The notes: generated by a model from the sequence alone, not told the origin. Positions 47,402 through 57,160 are shown, counted from the stretch's first letter. The stretch: 64,000 bases of DNA from Hoeflea sp. IMCC20628 (GCF_001011155.1 NZ_CP011479.1:3552501-3616500), one strand, 5' to 3'. Made by a program: numbers and translations.

Positions 47402-50400
47402 TCAGCTGCCTGTTCTTGCTGATCCGTAACCCACGATACGCGATTTCAGCATGTCCATATTGCGCCGGATCTGGTCGACCGACGGATTGGCGGCGGGCTG
47501 CGGCTGAACGGGTGCTGCAGAAACCGGTGCAGGACTAACGGGTGACGGGGTTGGGAACGGCGCCGCGACGGACGCGGGCTGAGACCAGACCGGCGCAGGT
47601 TGTGGCGGCGCCACCGGATACTGAGCCTGCGGCTGCGCCGCGAGCCAGGGTTGGTCCTGCGGCGATTGCGCCGGATAGGGCTGCGGGGTCTGCTGATGCA
47701 ACGCCTGTGTCTGGTAGTGCGAGGCCTGGGCCTGCGGTGGCGCGGGTTGGTAGTGTGGCTGTGGCTGATACTGCGCCGGCTGCAACTCGGGTTGCCGTGG
47801 TTGATAGTGCGGCGACTGCCACTGAGGCTCCCGGTGCTGATGCTGCGGGACCTGTGGCTGCGCAGGCTGGTAGGGTGATGCCTGATAGAGCGCTGGCTGA
47901 GGCTGCACGGGCTGGTACTGCGGCGCTTGCTGCTGGACCTGGCCGGCTGCACCATGGCGGGCGTCGTACTGCGGTTGTCCCGCCTGATGAGCTGCCGCAT
48001 AGGGATCGGACGCCGGGCCGGACGGGTAAGCCGGCTGAGTATGTGTCTGGTGCTGGGCCGGATGGACAGTCCAGACCGGCTGAACCAGCCGCAGACCATC
48101 GCCGCCAGACTGAGGGGCTTGTGATGCCGGGTTCGGCTGCTGACGCAGCGGGGCTTGCTGCCAGTAACCGGGCTGGGTCAGATCGGACGGCTGACGGAAC
48201 AGGCTGTCGTCCTCATGGTGCTGCTGCCCGGACTGATCGGGGCGTGCCGACTGTTGGTGCTTCCATTGCTGGCGCACAGGCGTTGACCCGAGAACATCAG
48301 GAGATGACGGTGCTGCTTGCGGATGAGCCGGTTCCGGGCGGGACGGCTCCGCCGCAGGGCGCTGACCGGCAGCCCGAGCCCGAATACTGGCATAGGCCTT
48401 GGTCGCGGCTTCAAGCGCGCTGGTGTCTTCGTCGGCCGCGGCTTGCAGCGCATCGGCGTCTTCGTCCCGGCGGGTCCAGGTTCGGCGCGAGGGGCCGCCT
48501 GGAGGGGTCCGTGGGCCGGGATCGGGAGCTTGCGGATAGGCGCCAAAGGGCGGGGCCTGAAATCGTGCCTGCACCGGGCCGCTGTTGTAGGAGCGGAAGC
48601 TCTCCACGGCGCCTGCCAGAAGCGCCAGGCCGAAGCCCGCGAAAAAGCCTGCGAACATTCCACCGATCGCAATCAGTTTGCGCGATGGACCCATGTTGCG
48701 CAGCGGCGCTTCAGCCGCCGAAATGACGCGAATATTACGGGTCGACAGGTTGGAGCGTTCGCTGGTTTCGCGCGAGCGCGTCAGGAAAGCCTCATAAATG
48801 CCGCGGGTCGCGGTGGCCTTGCGCTCCAGTTCGCGCAGGGTGACGAGTTCCACCGACTGATCCAAAGAGCGGTTCTTGGCCACCGCCATTTGACTGGCCA
48901 GTTCCTGCTCGGTCTCGACGGCGCGCTGCAGTTCAGTCTGGGAACTGGCGACAATGCGGCGCAGTTCGGCGCTGATTTCTGCGCTGATCGTGTTCAGCGC
49001 AGATTTTGCGGCGATGTATTGCGGGTGCTTCGGGCCTAACCGGGTTGCCAGCGTTTCAGCGCTTGACCTGGTATCTGTGTATTGCTTGCGCAAGGCGGTG
49101 AGATTGGCCGACAGCAGTTCCTCGGGAAACGCGCCCGACAGCACATCATCAGGCTTGACCCGGGCGAGATTGTCCGCCTTGACCTTGATGCCGACCTTCA
49201 TGGCGCGCGCCGTGGCCAGTTGATCGCTGAGTGCGAGGATCACCTTGTCATCAATATACTGGCCGCCGACGCCAACGAGCCCGTTTTCGGCCTTGAACCG
49301 TTCCACTTCGCGCTCGGCAGCATTGAGATCGGAGCGCAGCGCGTTGAGCCGGGTGTCGATCGACTCCGAGGTGCGTTCGAGAAGGCTGGACTGGGCCTGG
49401 CCTTCGGCATCCAGATAGGTCTCAACGATTTGATTGGCGATCAACGCCGATTTTTCTGCATCACGGGTCTGAACACCAATGATGATCACGAAGGTTTTTG
49501 CATCGCGCGAGACGCTCAGCGCATCGCGCAGTTTCTCAAGTGATTTCTGTTCGGCTTCGGAGGAGCCGCTCTTGCCGGTGAAAATTTCCTTGATCAGGGT
49601 GATCCCGCCGCCAATCCCGCCAACGGAGAGAGAGCCGTTGAATTCCGGATCGCGCTCCAGCCCGAGATCTTGAACGACCTTCTCCAGAACACCGGTGGAG
49701 GCCAGGATCTGCAATTGGCTGTCGGTGATTGCCAACATGGCTTCGGTGGAAAGCTGCTGGTTGCGGATGTCGTCTTCGGTCACGCGGATTTCACGCGGGT
49801 CAATGAACAGCCGGCTCTCCGCATAATATTTGTGCGGCGTCGACAAGGCCACCAGAACTCCCAGCACCGCGCCGGCCACTGTGGTGGCTGCGATCTGGCG
49901 CCGATAGCCCCATACGGAGGAAATCAGGATCGAGGCATCCAGCAGAGGACGCGATCCGGCATCGCCGTCTGCATGAGAGGGAGAATGCCAGTGGTAATGA
50001 TCATCGTGGCCAGACCGGGTCGGGTTGGCAGGCCTCCACTCGCCGCGCGGCGGCGCCTGCTCCAAATCAGCGGGATCCGCCTCAGCTTCGTCCCGACGCG
50101 GCTGCTCCGCTGCAGACACTGGCGGGATCTCAGGCTCCCGCGGTTCGGTCCGTGGCTTGCCTTCCGGGGTGATGGTGCCGATCAGGCGCGAGATCCTGTC
50201 GCCGAATTTTTCGCCGCCTGCCGCTGCCGGTTCCTGTTCCTGTTCCTGTTCCTGATTATGGGGCAATGATGGCGCCGAGATCTGCGTGGGTGAGACCACA
50301 GGGCTGCTGTTTCTTGCGAAACTGGCGGTCGAAACCCGTGCGGAGCGCGGCGACGCCGCAAGCAGTGACGGCGCTGCGCGTGAAGGTGCCCGCAGCGACT

Positions 50401-50497
50401 CACGCGGCGGCAGCGGCGCGGAAGGCGCAACGCCGGCATGGTCAAGCAGAGACCCGCGCCGGGAACGCTGTCGTGGATATTTGGTGGAATCGCTCAT
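47402..50497 (-). CDS. Wzz/GumC-like polysaccharide chain-length protein with a long Pro/Gln-rich tail
   Basis: A 1031-residue inner-membrane protein for exopolysaccharide or O-chain export. An N-terminal disordered region of about 190 residues with an EQEQEQE run precedes the first membrane helix (about residues 197-219, GYRRQIAATTVAGAVLGVLVAL). The Wzz domain (STPHKYYAESRLFIDPREIRVTEDDIRN) and long coiled coils follow, then the second helix near 604-632 (KLIAIGGMFAGFFAGFGLALLAGAV). The final 400 residues are low-complexity, made of YQPAQPQ-like Pro/Gln repeats. No Wzc-type kinase domain follows. Start at 50497 (MSDSTKYPRQ) is preferred over 50536. Confidence 0.82.
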   Translation of the reverse strand: MSDSTKYPRQRSRRGSLLDHAGVAPSAPLPPRESLRAPSRAAPSLLAASPRSARVSTASFARNSSPVVSPTQISAPSLPHNQEQEQEQEPAAAGGEKFGDRISRLIGTITPEGKPRTEPREPEIPPVSAAEQPRRDEAEADPADLEQAPPRGEWRPANPTRSGHDDHYHWHSPSHADGDAGSRPLLDASILISSVWGYRRQIAATTVAGAVLGVLVALSTPHKYYAESRLFIDPREIRVTEDDIRNQQLSTEAMLAITDSQLQILASTGVLEKVVQDLGLERDPEFNGSLSVGGIGGGITLIKEIFTGKSGSSEAEQKSLEKLRDALSVSRDAKTFVIIIGVQTRDAEKSALIANQIVETYLDAEGQAQSSLLERTSESIDTRLNALRSDLNAAEREVERFKAENGLVGVGGQYIDDKVILALSDQLATARAMKVGIKVKADNLARVKPDDVLSGAFPEELLSANLTALRKQYTDTRSSAETLATRLGPKHPQYIAAKSALNTISAEISAELRRIVASSQTELQRAVETEQELASQMAVAKNRSLDQSVELVTLRELERKATATRGIYEAFLTRSRETSERSNLSTRNIRVISAAEAPLRNMGPSRKLIAIGGMFAGFFAGFGLALLAGAVESFRSYNSGPVQARFQAPPFGAYPQAPDPGPRTPPGGPSRRTWTRRDEDADALQAAADEDTSALEAATKAYASIRARAAGQRPAAEPSRPEPAHPQAAPSSPDVLGSTPVRQQWKHQQSARPDQSGQQHHEDDSLFRQPSDLTQPGYWQQAPLRQQPNPASQAPQSGGDGLRLVQPVWTVHPAQHQTHTQPAYPSGPASDPYAAAHQAGQPQYDARHGAAGQVQQQAPQYQPVQPQPALYQASPYQPAQPQVPQHQHREPQWQSPHYQPRQPELQPAQYQPQPHYQPAPPQAQASHYQTQALHQQTPQPYPAQSPQDQPWLAAQPQAQYPVAPPQPAPVWSQPASVAAPFPTPSPVSPAPVSAAPVQPQPAANPSVDQIRRNMDMLKSRIVGYGSARTGS

Positions 50498-50761
50498 ATC
50501 CGGCTGCAGCCATTTTGTTTGTGGAAATCTTCGCAAATTCGTTAAGGCAAGCTATAAATTCATGGGTAATAAATGGTTAATTTCCGGCGGATACCCGGAA
50601 TATTCTCAATAAAAACGCATGTCCGGCCGGATACGGTCCTTCTGCAGTGCCATTCGGAATTTCGACTGTCGCCCGATCCAAACGTCGAATTAACAAATTC
50701 CCCGTATTCATTACCCGGACATAGCGACGAACGCTGAAACGTTTCCCGATTCCGGTACCAA
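50498..50761. other. Divergent promoter region of the polysaccharide locus
   Basis: 264 bases between the Wzz-like gene (minus) and the flippase gene (plus), less GC-rich than the genes. It should contain both promoters. GGCGGATACCCGG and GGCCGGATACGG are similar short elements near 50587 and 50625 that may be regulatory. I see no small gene here. Confidence 0.45.
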
Positions 50762-52027
50762 ATGATTGCTCGTCTGAAGGATTTTGCCAGTACAAACAAA
50801 AGTTCGATCAACGCTTATCTCTCCATGATCGGGGGATCGGCTGGCCGGCTGGTCATTTCGCTTGTCTACTTCATTGCAATCGCCAACACCCTGACGATCA
50901 GCGATTTCGGGCTGTTTGCGACGGCGTCAGCCTGCGGAATCATGTTGTCGCGGCTATTGGCCTTCGGTTTCGTCTCACCGCTCTACAGGATCGCCACCGT
51001 CAAGCCCCGCCTGCTCGGCGTCTACACCGCGGGCTTTCTCGGCGGCATGGTGCTGTCGGCGCCGCTGATCGCCGGCGCGGCATGGATCACCTATGAACTG
51101 ATCTTCGCCGGGCAGATGCAGATCGGCACTTTCGTCAAGATTATGCTGGCTGAGGTACTGTGCTGGCGGATCATGGAGATTGCCGTCATTGTCAGTTACG
51201 GCATCAACCGGTTTACGGCCGGTGCAATGCTGGTGGTTATCGCCACCACATTCAAAACCATTGCCGCTGTGCTGTTCGCCTGGCTGACCGATGGATCGCT
51301 GGATGTCTGGTCGACCTATTACATCCTGACAAATGATCTGGCCGCTCTGGCCGCCGTCATCTTTTTTTATCCAAAGGTCCGGCTTCGCTGGAAACCGGCA
51401 CTGTATATCCGTCGCTGGCTTGATGCCGTGTCAGTGGCGGGCGCGGAGGTGTTGTTTTATGTCCAGTCCGAGCTCGACAAGGTGCTGGTATTATCACTGG
51501 GTGGACCAGAGACGGCAGGCATCTATGCGATCCTGATGCGGCTGGTTGATCTGACCGCACTGCCGGTTCGCGCCTTCCTTACGGTGCTGGTGCAACGGTT
51601 GATGCGCGATGCGAAAATGCTTGCAGATATCAAGACGAGGATCATGCTCGAGGGCGCCGTGGCCGCCGTTTCAACCGCCGGGCTTCTGGGCATGGCCGGG
51701 TTCTTGTGGTTCTTTCCCGAAGCCCTGGGCAAGAATGTTGCCGAGGCGGCGCCACTGTTGATTCTGGTGGTGCTGGTGCCTGCCTTCCGCAATCTCATCG
51801 AGTATCACTCGGAGCTGTTATACGCCACCGGCCGGACGGTGATCCGCATGTTGACGCTGGCTTCGCTTGCCGCGATGAAAGCCCTGTTGCTGGCCTATGT
51901 TCTGGGTTTGCATGCGGAAGTGGAGATATGGGTCGAGTTGCTCAATGTCGCATTCTTCGTGCTCTACCTGCAATCAGCACTGCTGACTTACCGGGCGCTA
52001 CGCTCGATTGCGAAACGGCCAATCTGA
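50762..52027 (+). CDS. Polysaccharide flippase-like membrane protein (MATE/Wzx fold)
   Basis: A 421-residue protein with about twelve hydrophobic segments, the first being LVISLVYFIAIANTLTI, followed by DFGLFATASACGIMLSRLLAFGF, a common start of Wzx-type lipid-linked sugar flippases. It lies between a chain-length protein and glycosyltransferases, so it likely flips lipid-linked repeat units of a surface polysaccharide across the inner membrane. It lacks strong catalytic motifs, as expected. Confidence 0.75.
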   Translation: MIARLKDFASTNKSSINAYLSMIGGSAGRLVISLVYFIAIANTLTISDFGLFATASACGIMLSRLLAFGFVSPLYRIATVKPRLLGVYTAGFLGGMVLSAPLIAGAAWITYELIFAGQMQIGTFVKIMLAEVLCWRIMEIAVIVSYGINRFTAGAMLVVIATTFKTIAAVLFAWLTDGSLDVWSTYYILTNDLAALAAVIFFYPKVRLRWKPALYIRRWLDAVSVAGAEVLFYVQSELDKVLVLSLGGPETAGIYAILMRLVDLTALPVRAFLTVLVQRLMRDAKMLADIKTRIMLEGAVAAVSTAGLLGMAGFLWFFPEALGKNVAEAAPLLILVVLVPAFRNLIEYHSELLYATGRTVIRMLTLASLAAMKALLLAYVLGLHAEVEIWVELLNVAFFVLYLQSALLTYRALRSIAKRPI

Positions 52028-52036
52028 CGCACTGGC

Positions 52037-52915
52037 TCAGTCAGCTGTGATGGAGAATGCCGCGCGCCGGATTTCCGATAGCGGGTGATCGACGAAAGAC
52101 TGCACCCCGATGGCAAACTGATCAGGCTGCAGACCACGCATGAACTCGGCCAGGCCTTCGGGGGTTTGCGCGAAGGTTTCCTTGAACCACAGAACATGGG
52201 ACAGCGAGCGCGGGTCCGGCGTGTGGCCAGCCCCGCCCAGAACTTCATCGACAAAACGGCCATAGATCATGCATTCGGAAATATCGCGCGACGAGATGAC
52301 CGCGCGAAGCCAGCTCTTTTCGTTGTGCTTTTCAAGGTGATCGAGCAGCGCCCGTGCTGTGTCCACCCGCCAGGGCACCATATTGGATATGTAATCATGC
52401 GCCGGATCCGGCCGGCGCGGCAGACCGAGAATACCGCCTGCATGGGCAAGCCAGTCCAGGTGGCCCGGTGTTGCATTGATCGCGCCATTATCGGCGCGAA
52501 ACATCCGCATCCGGTCACCGGTCCAAAGACTGGCGGGATCGAAGGGGCGCACGAGCACAACATCGGAATCAATCGACAACAGCATGTCGGCTTCGACATG
52601 GCGGGCCATGGCCAGGCGGCGAAGCTGCTGCGCATGCCAGCCGCGCATTGGCCACGAGAACGGGCTCAGCCAGAGCCGGCGCCGACCAAGAGTCAGGGGA
52701 TCGGGAAATGATCGCAGCCAGAAAGGAAACAGGTCTGCCTCACTGACCACGGTGCGCTTCGGGCCAGCAAGCTTGCCGAACAGCTTGACGTCAGCGCGAT
52801 CCACCAGCAGGTAGTGATGCCACTGCCCCTGCATGAACCGGTCCATGCTTTCGCACAGAAGCGCACAACGGTCGAAATCGCCGATATAGGAAGCGGTCAT
52901 TACGGCGGTTTTCAT
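52037..52915 (-). CDS. DUF6492-like glycosyltransferase-fold protein
   Basis: A 292-residue cytosolic protein starting MKTAVMTASYIGDFDRCALLCESMDRF, with a DxD-type segment LLSIDSDVVLVRPFD near residue 118 that suggests a GT-A fold nucleotide-sugar transferase. The pattern matches the DUF6492 proteins of rhizobial polysaccharide loci, a recollection of the family rather than a search. It converges on the flippase gene. The sugar is unknown. Confidence 0.65.
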   Translation of the reverse strand: MKTAVMTASYIGDFDRCALLCESMDRFMQGQWHHYLLVDRADVKLFGKLAGPKRTVVSEADLFPFWLRSFPDPLTLGRRRLWLSPFSWPMRGWHAQQLRRLAMARHVEADMLLSIDSDVVLVRPFDPASLWTGDRMRMFRADNGAINATPGHLDWLAHAGGILGLPRRPDPAHDYISNMVPWRVDTARALLDHLEKHNEKSWLRAVISSRDISECMIYGRFVDEVLGGAGHTPDPRSLSHVLWFKETFAQTPEGLAEFMRGLQPDQFAIGVQSFVDHPLSEIRRAAFSITAD

Positions 52916-52957
52916 GGCGGCTCCGGCGGGGTCCTGAGTGCGTCAGCGAAAAGACTT

Positions 52958-53731
52958 TCAGGCAGGAACCTGAGGGGTTCGGCCAGCGCCCAGCAGCTTG
53001 TAGCGAAACACGTGGTACAGGAAAAGCGGGTTACCGACAATGTAACGGTACCACAGACGGGACGGCTCCTGAACAAGCCGCCAGACCCATTCGAGCCTCA
53101 GGTCGCGAATAAGCTGCGGCGCGCGCGGCACTGCGCCGGAGACGAAATCGAACAGCGCGCCGACGCCAAACACGACGCGACCGTGGCCCTGCCGGATGTT
53201 GCTATCAATCCAGATTTCCTGCCAAGGACTGCCCATCGCCACCAGGGTGATGTCGGGATCGATTGCTGCCAGCCGGTCAAGAATTTTCGAAGTGTCAGAT
53301 TTGTCAAAAAACCCGTCAGATACGGTGTGGAACTCATGCCAAGGTGTTGAAAGCCTGAATTTGGCCACAGCGCTTTCGAGAATTTCGGGTCGCGCGCCGA
53401 TCAGCGCGATTTTCAGCGGACGCTCGGAATGCACCAGCAGCGCCGGGATGAAATCGGTTCCATTCAGATTGGCTGGAAATGCCGTGCCGTGCAGCGCGCG
53501 CGAGGCGATGTCGACACCAATGCCATCGGGCAGCACTTCGCATCGGGCAAGGCCCTTCCGGTAACCGGGATCGCGCATGGCCAGATTGGCATTGTTGGCG
53601 TTGAGAAAATTGAAGATGCGTTGCGGACCATCGCCATTGAGCGCGCGTTGCAGCTCGGCCAATGCCTGACGCCAGCCAAACGCTGCGACCCGGATACCCA
53701 AAATATCCCGATGCTGATCCATTTCCGGCAT
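52958..53731 (-). CDS. WecG/TagA/CpsF-family glycosyltransferase
   Basis: A 257-residue glycosyltransferase (GT26). Characteristic segments are FNFLNANNANLAMRDPGYRKGL and ARCEVLPDGIGVDIASRALHG, followed by IALIGARPEILESAVAKFR and VAMGSPWQEIWI. These enzymes add a sugar to lipid-linked intermediates. The start at 53731 has GGAG six bases upstream; the frame extends to 53830 without similarity. Member of the polysaccharide cluster. Confidence 0.85.
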   Translation of the reverse strand: MPEMDQHRDILGIRVAAFGWRQALAELQRALNGDGPQRIFNFLNANNANLAMRDPGYRKGLARCEVLPDGIGVDIASRALHGTAFPANLNGTDFIPALLVHSERPLKIALIGARPEILESAVAKFRLSTPWHEFHTVSDGFFDKSDTSKILDRLAAIDPDITLVAMGSPWQEIWIDSNIRQGHGRVVFGVGALFDFVSGAVPRAPQLIRDLRLEWVWRLVQEPSRLWYRYIVGNPLFLYHVFRYKLLGAGRTPQVPA

Positions 53732-53858
53732 AACAACTCCGAACACTTCCAACGCGGAATTCCCGTCATGGGCCGCCGCTTGAACCAGTGTTATCACTTT
53801 CTTAATATCCCCGCACCGCCATTCCGGCAACGCGGTTAAGGTCAGATTTTACAATCTG

Positions 53859-55022
53859 TTAACCATCCCGCCCGAGACCAATTTCCAAGGCACGTTTCAA
53901 ACCGTCGAGCTGGAGCGAATGAAATGTGCGTCCGTCGCAATCGAGCTGTTCTCCGGCGCGGGACCGGCCAACCATATCGTCGAGGGCAGCAGCAAACGCG
54001 ACGGGGTCATCCGCGACGGTGCAATTGGCAGGCGGGGTGGTGATTCCACGCAAGGCATTATCCGTCGCCACCGATGGCAGACCCATCTCGAAGGTCTCGA
54101 TGGTCTTGAGCTGGACACCGGTGCCTGTGCGCGAAATCAGCGGAATGACCCGGCACGACCGGACAAAGTCGCGGGCATCGGCGACGCGGCCGAGAAAGGT
54201 CACATTGGCCGGCGCCGGTGGTGGCGACGCACCCAGGCCGCCGGCAATCGCTATCGAAAAATCCGACGGCAAGCGCGGTACGATTTCGGCCAGAAACCAG
54301 TCAAGGCCGGCGCGGTTGGCGGCCCATGTCCAGGATCCGATCATTCCCGCATCATAAAGTGGCGCGCGCGCAACCGAACCTTCGGGCGGCGTTACGGACG
54401 TGACCAGCGGCAAGACGGTGGAGCGATCCCCCTGCCCGACGCCAAGCTCCAGCCGATCAGCCTCGGCAAGGGTAAATACGTGGCTGGATGTCCTGCACAG
54501 ATCGCTTTCAAGCGAGGCGAGCAGGCGGGCGTCACGGTAAAACAAATGCCGGGTAAACCAGTTTCCGGCGTTGGCGGCATTGTCGGCGGCGCTGCGCGCT
54601 TCAACATTGTGGGCGACAAAGGTGCATGGCCACGCCTCAAACACATCGAGGAATGCGCCGGGCAGTTGCACGGAATTGAGGATCAATCCGTCAATCGAGC
54701 CGAAGCCGGACAGCGCCGTGCGAATATCGTCCGGCGTCACCGCGTGCATCTTTGCAACGGACACCGGTTCGCCATGAAAAAACGCGTCCTTGAGCCACAG
54801 CGCCTTTTGCAGTTTGCCAACCCGGGCGTTGGTGACTTCCAACTCTCCCAGAACCCTGGTGTGTTCAGGCGTGGCGGGCTGGTGGCCGGGCTGCAGGAAG
54901 CCGAGCACGGACACCTGATGGCCGATCAGCCGGATGGCATCGACAATCACCCGGTTGGCGATGTCATAGCCCGAAGCGGGCGCTGCCACCGGGACCAGCG
55001 ATGAAATGAAGACAAAATGCAT
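53859..55022 (-). CDS. Glycosyltransferase family 4-type protein
   Basis: A 387-residue GT-B enzyme. The N-terminus is MHFVFISSLVPVAAPASGYDIANRVIVDAIR, and the C-terminal domain contains FLGRVADARDFVRSCRVIPLISRTGTGVQLKTIETFEMGLPSVAT, where the glutamates of the ETFEMG segment fit the E-x7-E motif of GT4 enzymes. Start chosen at the ATG at 55022 (MHFVF). Position between WecG-like and GT2 genes indicates a role in assembling the surface polysaccharide. Confidence 0.83.
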   Translation of the reverse strand: MHFVFISSLVPVAAPASGYDIANRVIVDAIRLIGHQVSVLGFLQPGHQPATPEHTRVLGELEVTNARVGKLQKALWLKDAFFHGEPVSVAKMHAVTPDDIRTALSGFGSIDGLILNSVQLPGAFLDVFEAWPCTFVAHNVEARSAADNAANAGNWFTRHLFYRDARLLASLESDLCRTSSHVFTLAEADRLELGVGQGDRSTVLPLVTSVTPPEGSVARAPLYDAGMIGSWTWAANRAGLDWFLAEIVPRLPSDFSIAIAGGLGASPPPAPANVTFLGRVADARDFVRSCRVIPLISRTGTGVQLKTIETFEMGLPSVATDNALRGITTPPANCTVADDPVAFAAALDDMVGRSRAGEQLDCDGRTFHSLQLDGLKRALEIGLGRDG

Positions 55023-55167
55023 GGGGCTCGGTTCCGATTTCACGGGCAACCATAACCCAGCGGTTTTACCGGTGCATTAAAGCCACGTTTCAAATGCCGC
55101 ATGACAGCTTCAGGCAATTTTCAGATTCCTGTGGTTGTATGGCAACTTATCAATTGGACGCACCGCC

Positions 55168-56157
55168 ATGACGCCAGATCGCATTTTCATCACCGAGCAT
55201 GCCCGTTCCCGCGCTCTGAAGCCCGAGGCCATCCGTGTCGTCGTGACGCTGCCGACATTCCGCAGGCCGGATCATCTGATCACGACGCTGGACTCGCTGC
55301 AGGCGCAGGGACTGGGGCCGGATACAGCTGTTGTGATCATGGACAATGACGCCGAGGGGCTCGAAGGAGCCATGGCGGCAGCGGACTGGCTGGAAACATC
55401 GTCTGTCAAGGGCATCGTCATCGTCGCGCATCAGCGCGGCAACTGCCATGCCTACAATGCCGGCTGGGAAACAGCCCTGGCTGAATTCCCAAAACTCACC
55501 CACATTGCCGTGATCGACGATGACGAGATCGCCGGACCCGGATGGCTGTCGGGCCTGCTGACCACCGCGCGGAAAACCGGTGCCGACCTGGTTGGCGGAC
55601 CGCAAATTCCGGTGTTCGCCGACAAGTCGCTCAACGGCTGGCGCAGGCACCCGGTCTTCACCCCGCACTATACCGTTACCGGCCCGGTACCGATCCTCTA
55701 CTCCTCGGGCAATGTGCTGATATCGAGGTCGGTCCTCGACATGATGCCGCGACCGTATCTCGATCCGGCCTTCAATTTCATTGGCGGCGGAGACAGCGAC
55801 TTTTACCGCCGGGCAAAGGCACGCGGTTTCGGCTTCGGCTGGAGCGCGGATGCTGCCGTGATGGAAACCCTGCCGTCGCGCCGGGCCGAATTTTCCTGGC
55901 TCAATGCGCGGTCGCTGCGCAACGGCGCGATTTCCTCGATCCTTGAAAAGCGCCAGAGGCCGGGTATTCCCGGACGGGTCCGCACCATCGTCAAATCCCT
56001 TGCCCTGCTGGCGGCGGCGCCGTGGCGCGGCCTGCGGCTCGGGGTTCAAACCGGCTCCGCAGTGATCGGGCTCTATCACATCCAGGTGGCGCTCGGGCGG
56101 CTGATGGAAGAGTTCGGCATGGTCAACGAGCAATACCGGAACCCGGAAAGCAACTGA
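55168..56157 (+). CDS. Glycosyltransferase family 2
   Basis: A 329-residue GT-A enzyme. Visible are VVVTLPTFRRPDHLITTLDSL at the N-terminus, the nucleotide-binding DDD in IAVIDDDEIAGPGWLSGLL (about residue 107), and GGGDSDFYRRAKARGF, the usual acceptor-side ED-like motif. C-terminal hydrophobic segments may attach it to the membrane. It is divergent from the GT4 gene and converges on the flagellar cluster. ATG at 55168 is preferred to 55135. Confidence 0.85.
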   Translation: MTPDRIFITEHARSRALKPEAIRVVVTLPTFRRPDHLITTLDSLQAQGLGPDTAVVIMDNDAEGLEGAMAAADWLETSSVKGIVIVAHQRGNCHAYNAGWETALAEFPKLTHIAVIDDDEIAGPGWLSGLLTTARKTGADLVGGPQIPVFADKSLNGWRRHPVFTPHYTVTGPVPILYSSGNVLISRSVLDMMPRPYLDPAFNFIGGGDSDFYRRAKARGFGFGWSADAAVMETLPSRRAEFSWLNARSLRNGAISSILEKRQRPGIPGRVRTIVKSLALLAAAPWRGLRLGVQTGSAVIGLYHIQVALGRLMEEFGMVNEQYRNPESN

Positions 56158-56247
56158 CTTTCTGTCATGCTGCTGCATAGCCGCGCGGAACACCCAAAGC
56201 GGTGATCACGCGGTCCTTTCCCGTTTGCTGATGATATTGCGATAGCT

Positions 56248-56787
56248 TCAGTGGCTCGGGGCTGACGCACCGGGCGCCGGATCGACCTCACCAATGGGGT
56301 CGCCTGCTTTCATGGTAAAGCGACCCTGGCGCATATTCGACCGGATATCCGACTTGGACAGGAAATCGATCTGCTCGACGATAATGTCGTGAAACACCTT
56401 CTCTCCGACCCGTTCGTTGAGCGACTCGCGGATAAGGACCTTGAAGGCCTCGAGATCGAATTTTTTCAAGGAGGGGAAATCGATGACCTGTTCCCCGACA
56501 AGCGCAGTGTAGAGCTGGTCCATCACCAGAACCGGCAACGGGATTGTCAGCAGATCGGCCTTTGCCGGATCGACCGTGTAGGAAATCCGGGTCAGAAAAT
56601 AGCCTTGTACCGCACCATCGCTGATCACCGGGATCGAGGTGACTTCGCCGCGGATTGTTTCGAGCCCGCCGAACATCTCTGCTTCGGGTTCAACGCTTTC
56701 CTTGGTGTTGGTGGCCTGGATTGAAAAATAGACCGAGGCAAGCGCCACGACAGTGATCCAGACGCCCGTGACCAGCAGTTTGATCAT
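56248..56787 (-). CDS. Membrane-anchored protein of the flagellar cluster, unknown
   Basis: A 179-residue protein with one N-terminal membrane segment (LLVTGVWITVVALASVYFSI) and a periplasmic part of about 155 residues ending in a Pro/Ala-rich tail. The build is FliL-like, but I do not see decisive FliL sequence. It overlaps the preceding gene (ATG at 56787, stop of that gene at 56784) by four bases, so it is in the flagellar operon. Possibly a motor-associated factor. Confidence 0.65.
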   Translation of the reverse strand: MIKLLVTGVWITVVALASVYFSIQATNTKESVEPEAEMFGGLETIRGEVTSIPVISDGAVQGYFLTRISYTVDPAKADLLTIPLPVLVMDQLYTALVGEQVIDFPSLKKFDLEAFKVLIRESLNERVGEKVFHDIIVEQIDFLSKSDIRSNMRQGRFTMKAGDPIGEVDPAPGASAPSH

Positions 56788-57155
56788 GACAGATCATAGG
56801 CCCTGAACTGGTCAGCCGAATAGGTGCCGTCCGCTTCGGACTCGGTGACTGTACCCTTGATCAATTCGGCGATATCACGCACCGCCTCCATATGTGCCCC
56901 GACCTTCAGACTGTTGACGTCCAGCTTGGCCTTGACTGTCTTGAGATGGTCCAGATGCGCATGATCCAGCCGGTCCGGATTGATGCCCTTGAACAACATC
57001 GTCATGTCGTAGAGGCAACGGCTTTTCACCGCATTCGACTGTCTGAGGTCGAATTTCGGATCTGAACCTATGGCCGCATTTTCGGCGTCGACAATCGCTT
57101 CGAGGCGAAGCAATACGGCCTCGACACGGTGATCACGGTGAGTGTGTTCGTTCAT
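56784..57155 (-). CDS. FlgN-like flagellar chaperone candidate
   Basis: A 123-residue, largely helical soluble protein (RVEAVLLRLEAIVDAENAAIG... NAVKSRCLYDMTMLFKGI). In size and cluster position it resembles the proteins annotated as FlgN, chaperones for FlgK and FlgL, which lie in this cluster. The sequence similarity is weak, so the call is tentative. It overlaps the next gene by four bases and lies five bases after the rod-binding gene. Confidence 0.55.
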   Translation of the reverse strand: MNEHTHRDHRVEAVLLRLEAIVDAENAAIGSDPKFDLRQSNAVKSRCLYDMTMLFKGINPDRLDHAHLDHLKTVKAKLDVNSLKVGAHMEAVRDIAELIKGTVTESEADGTYSADQFRAYDLS

Positions 57156-57160
57156 CTTGG

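Noticed and set aside
47542-48726. Plus-strand frame of 394 codons opposite the Wzz-like tail
   Set aside because: It arises from the repeated Pro/Gln codons of the tail read in reverse and has no domain, ribosome-binding site or promoter.
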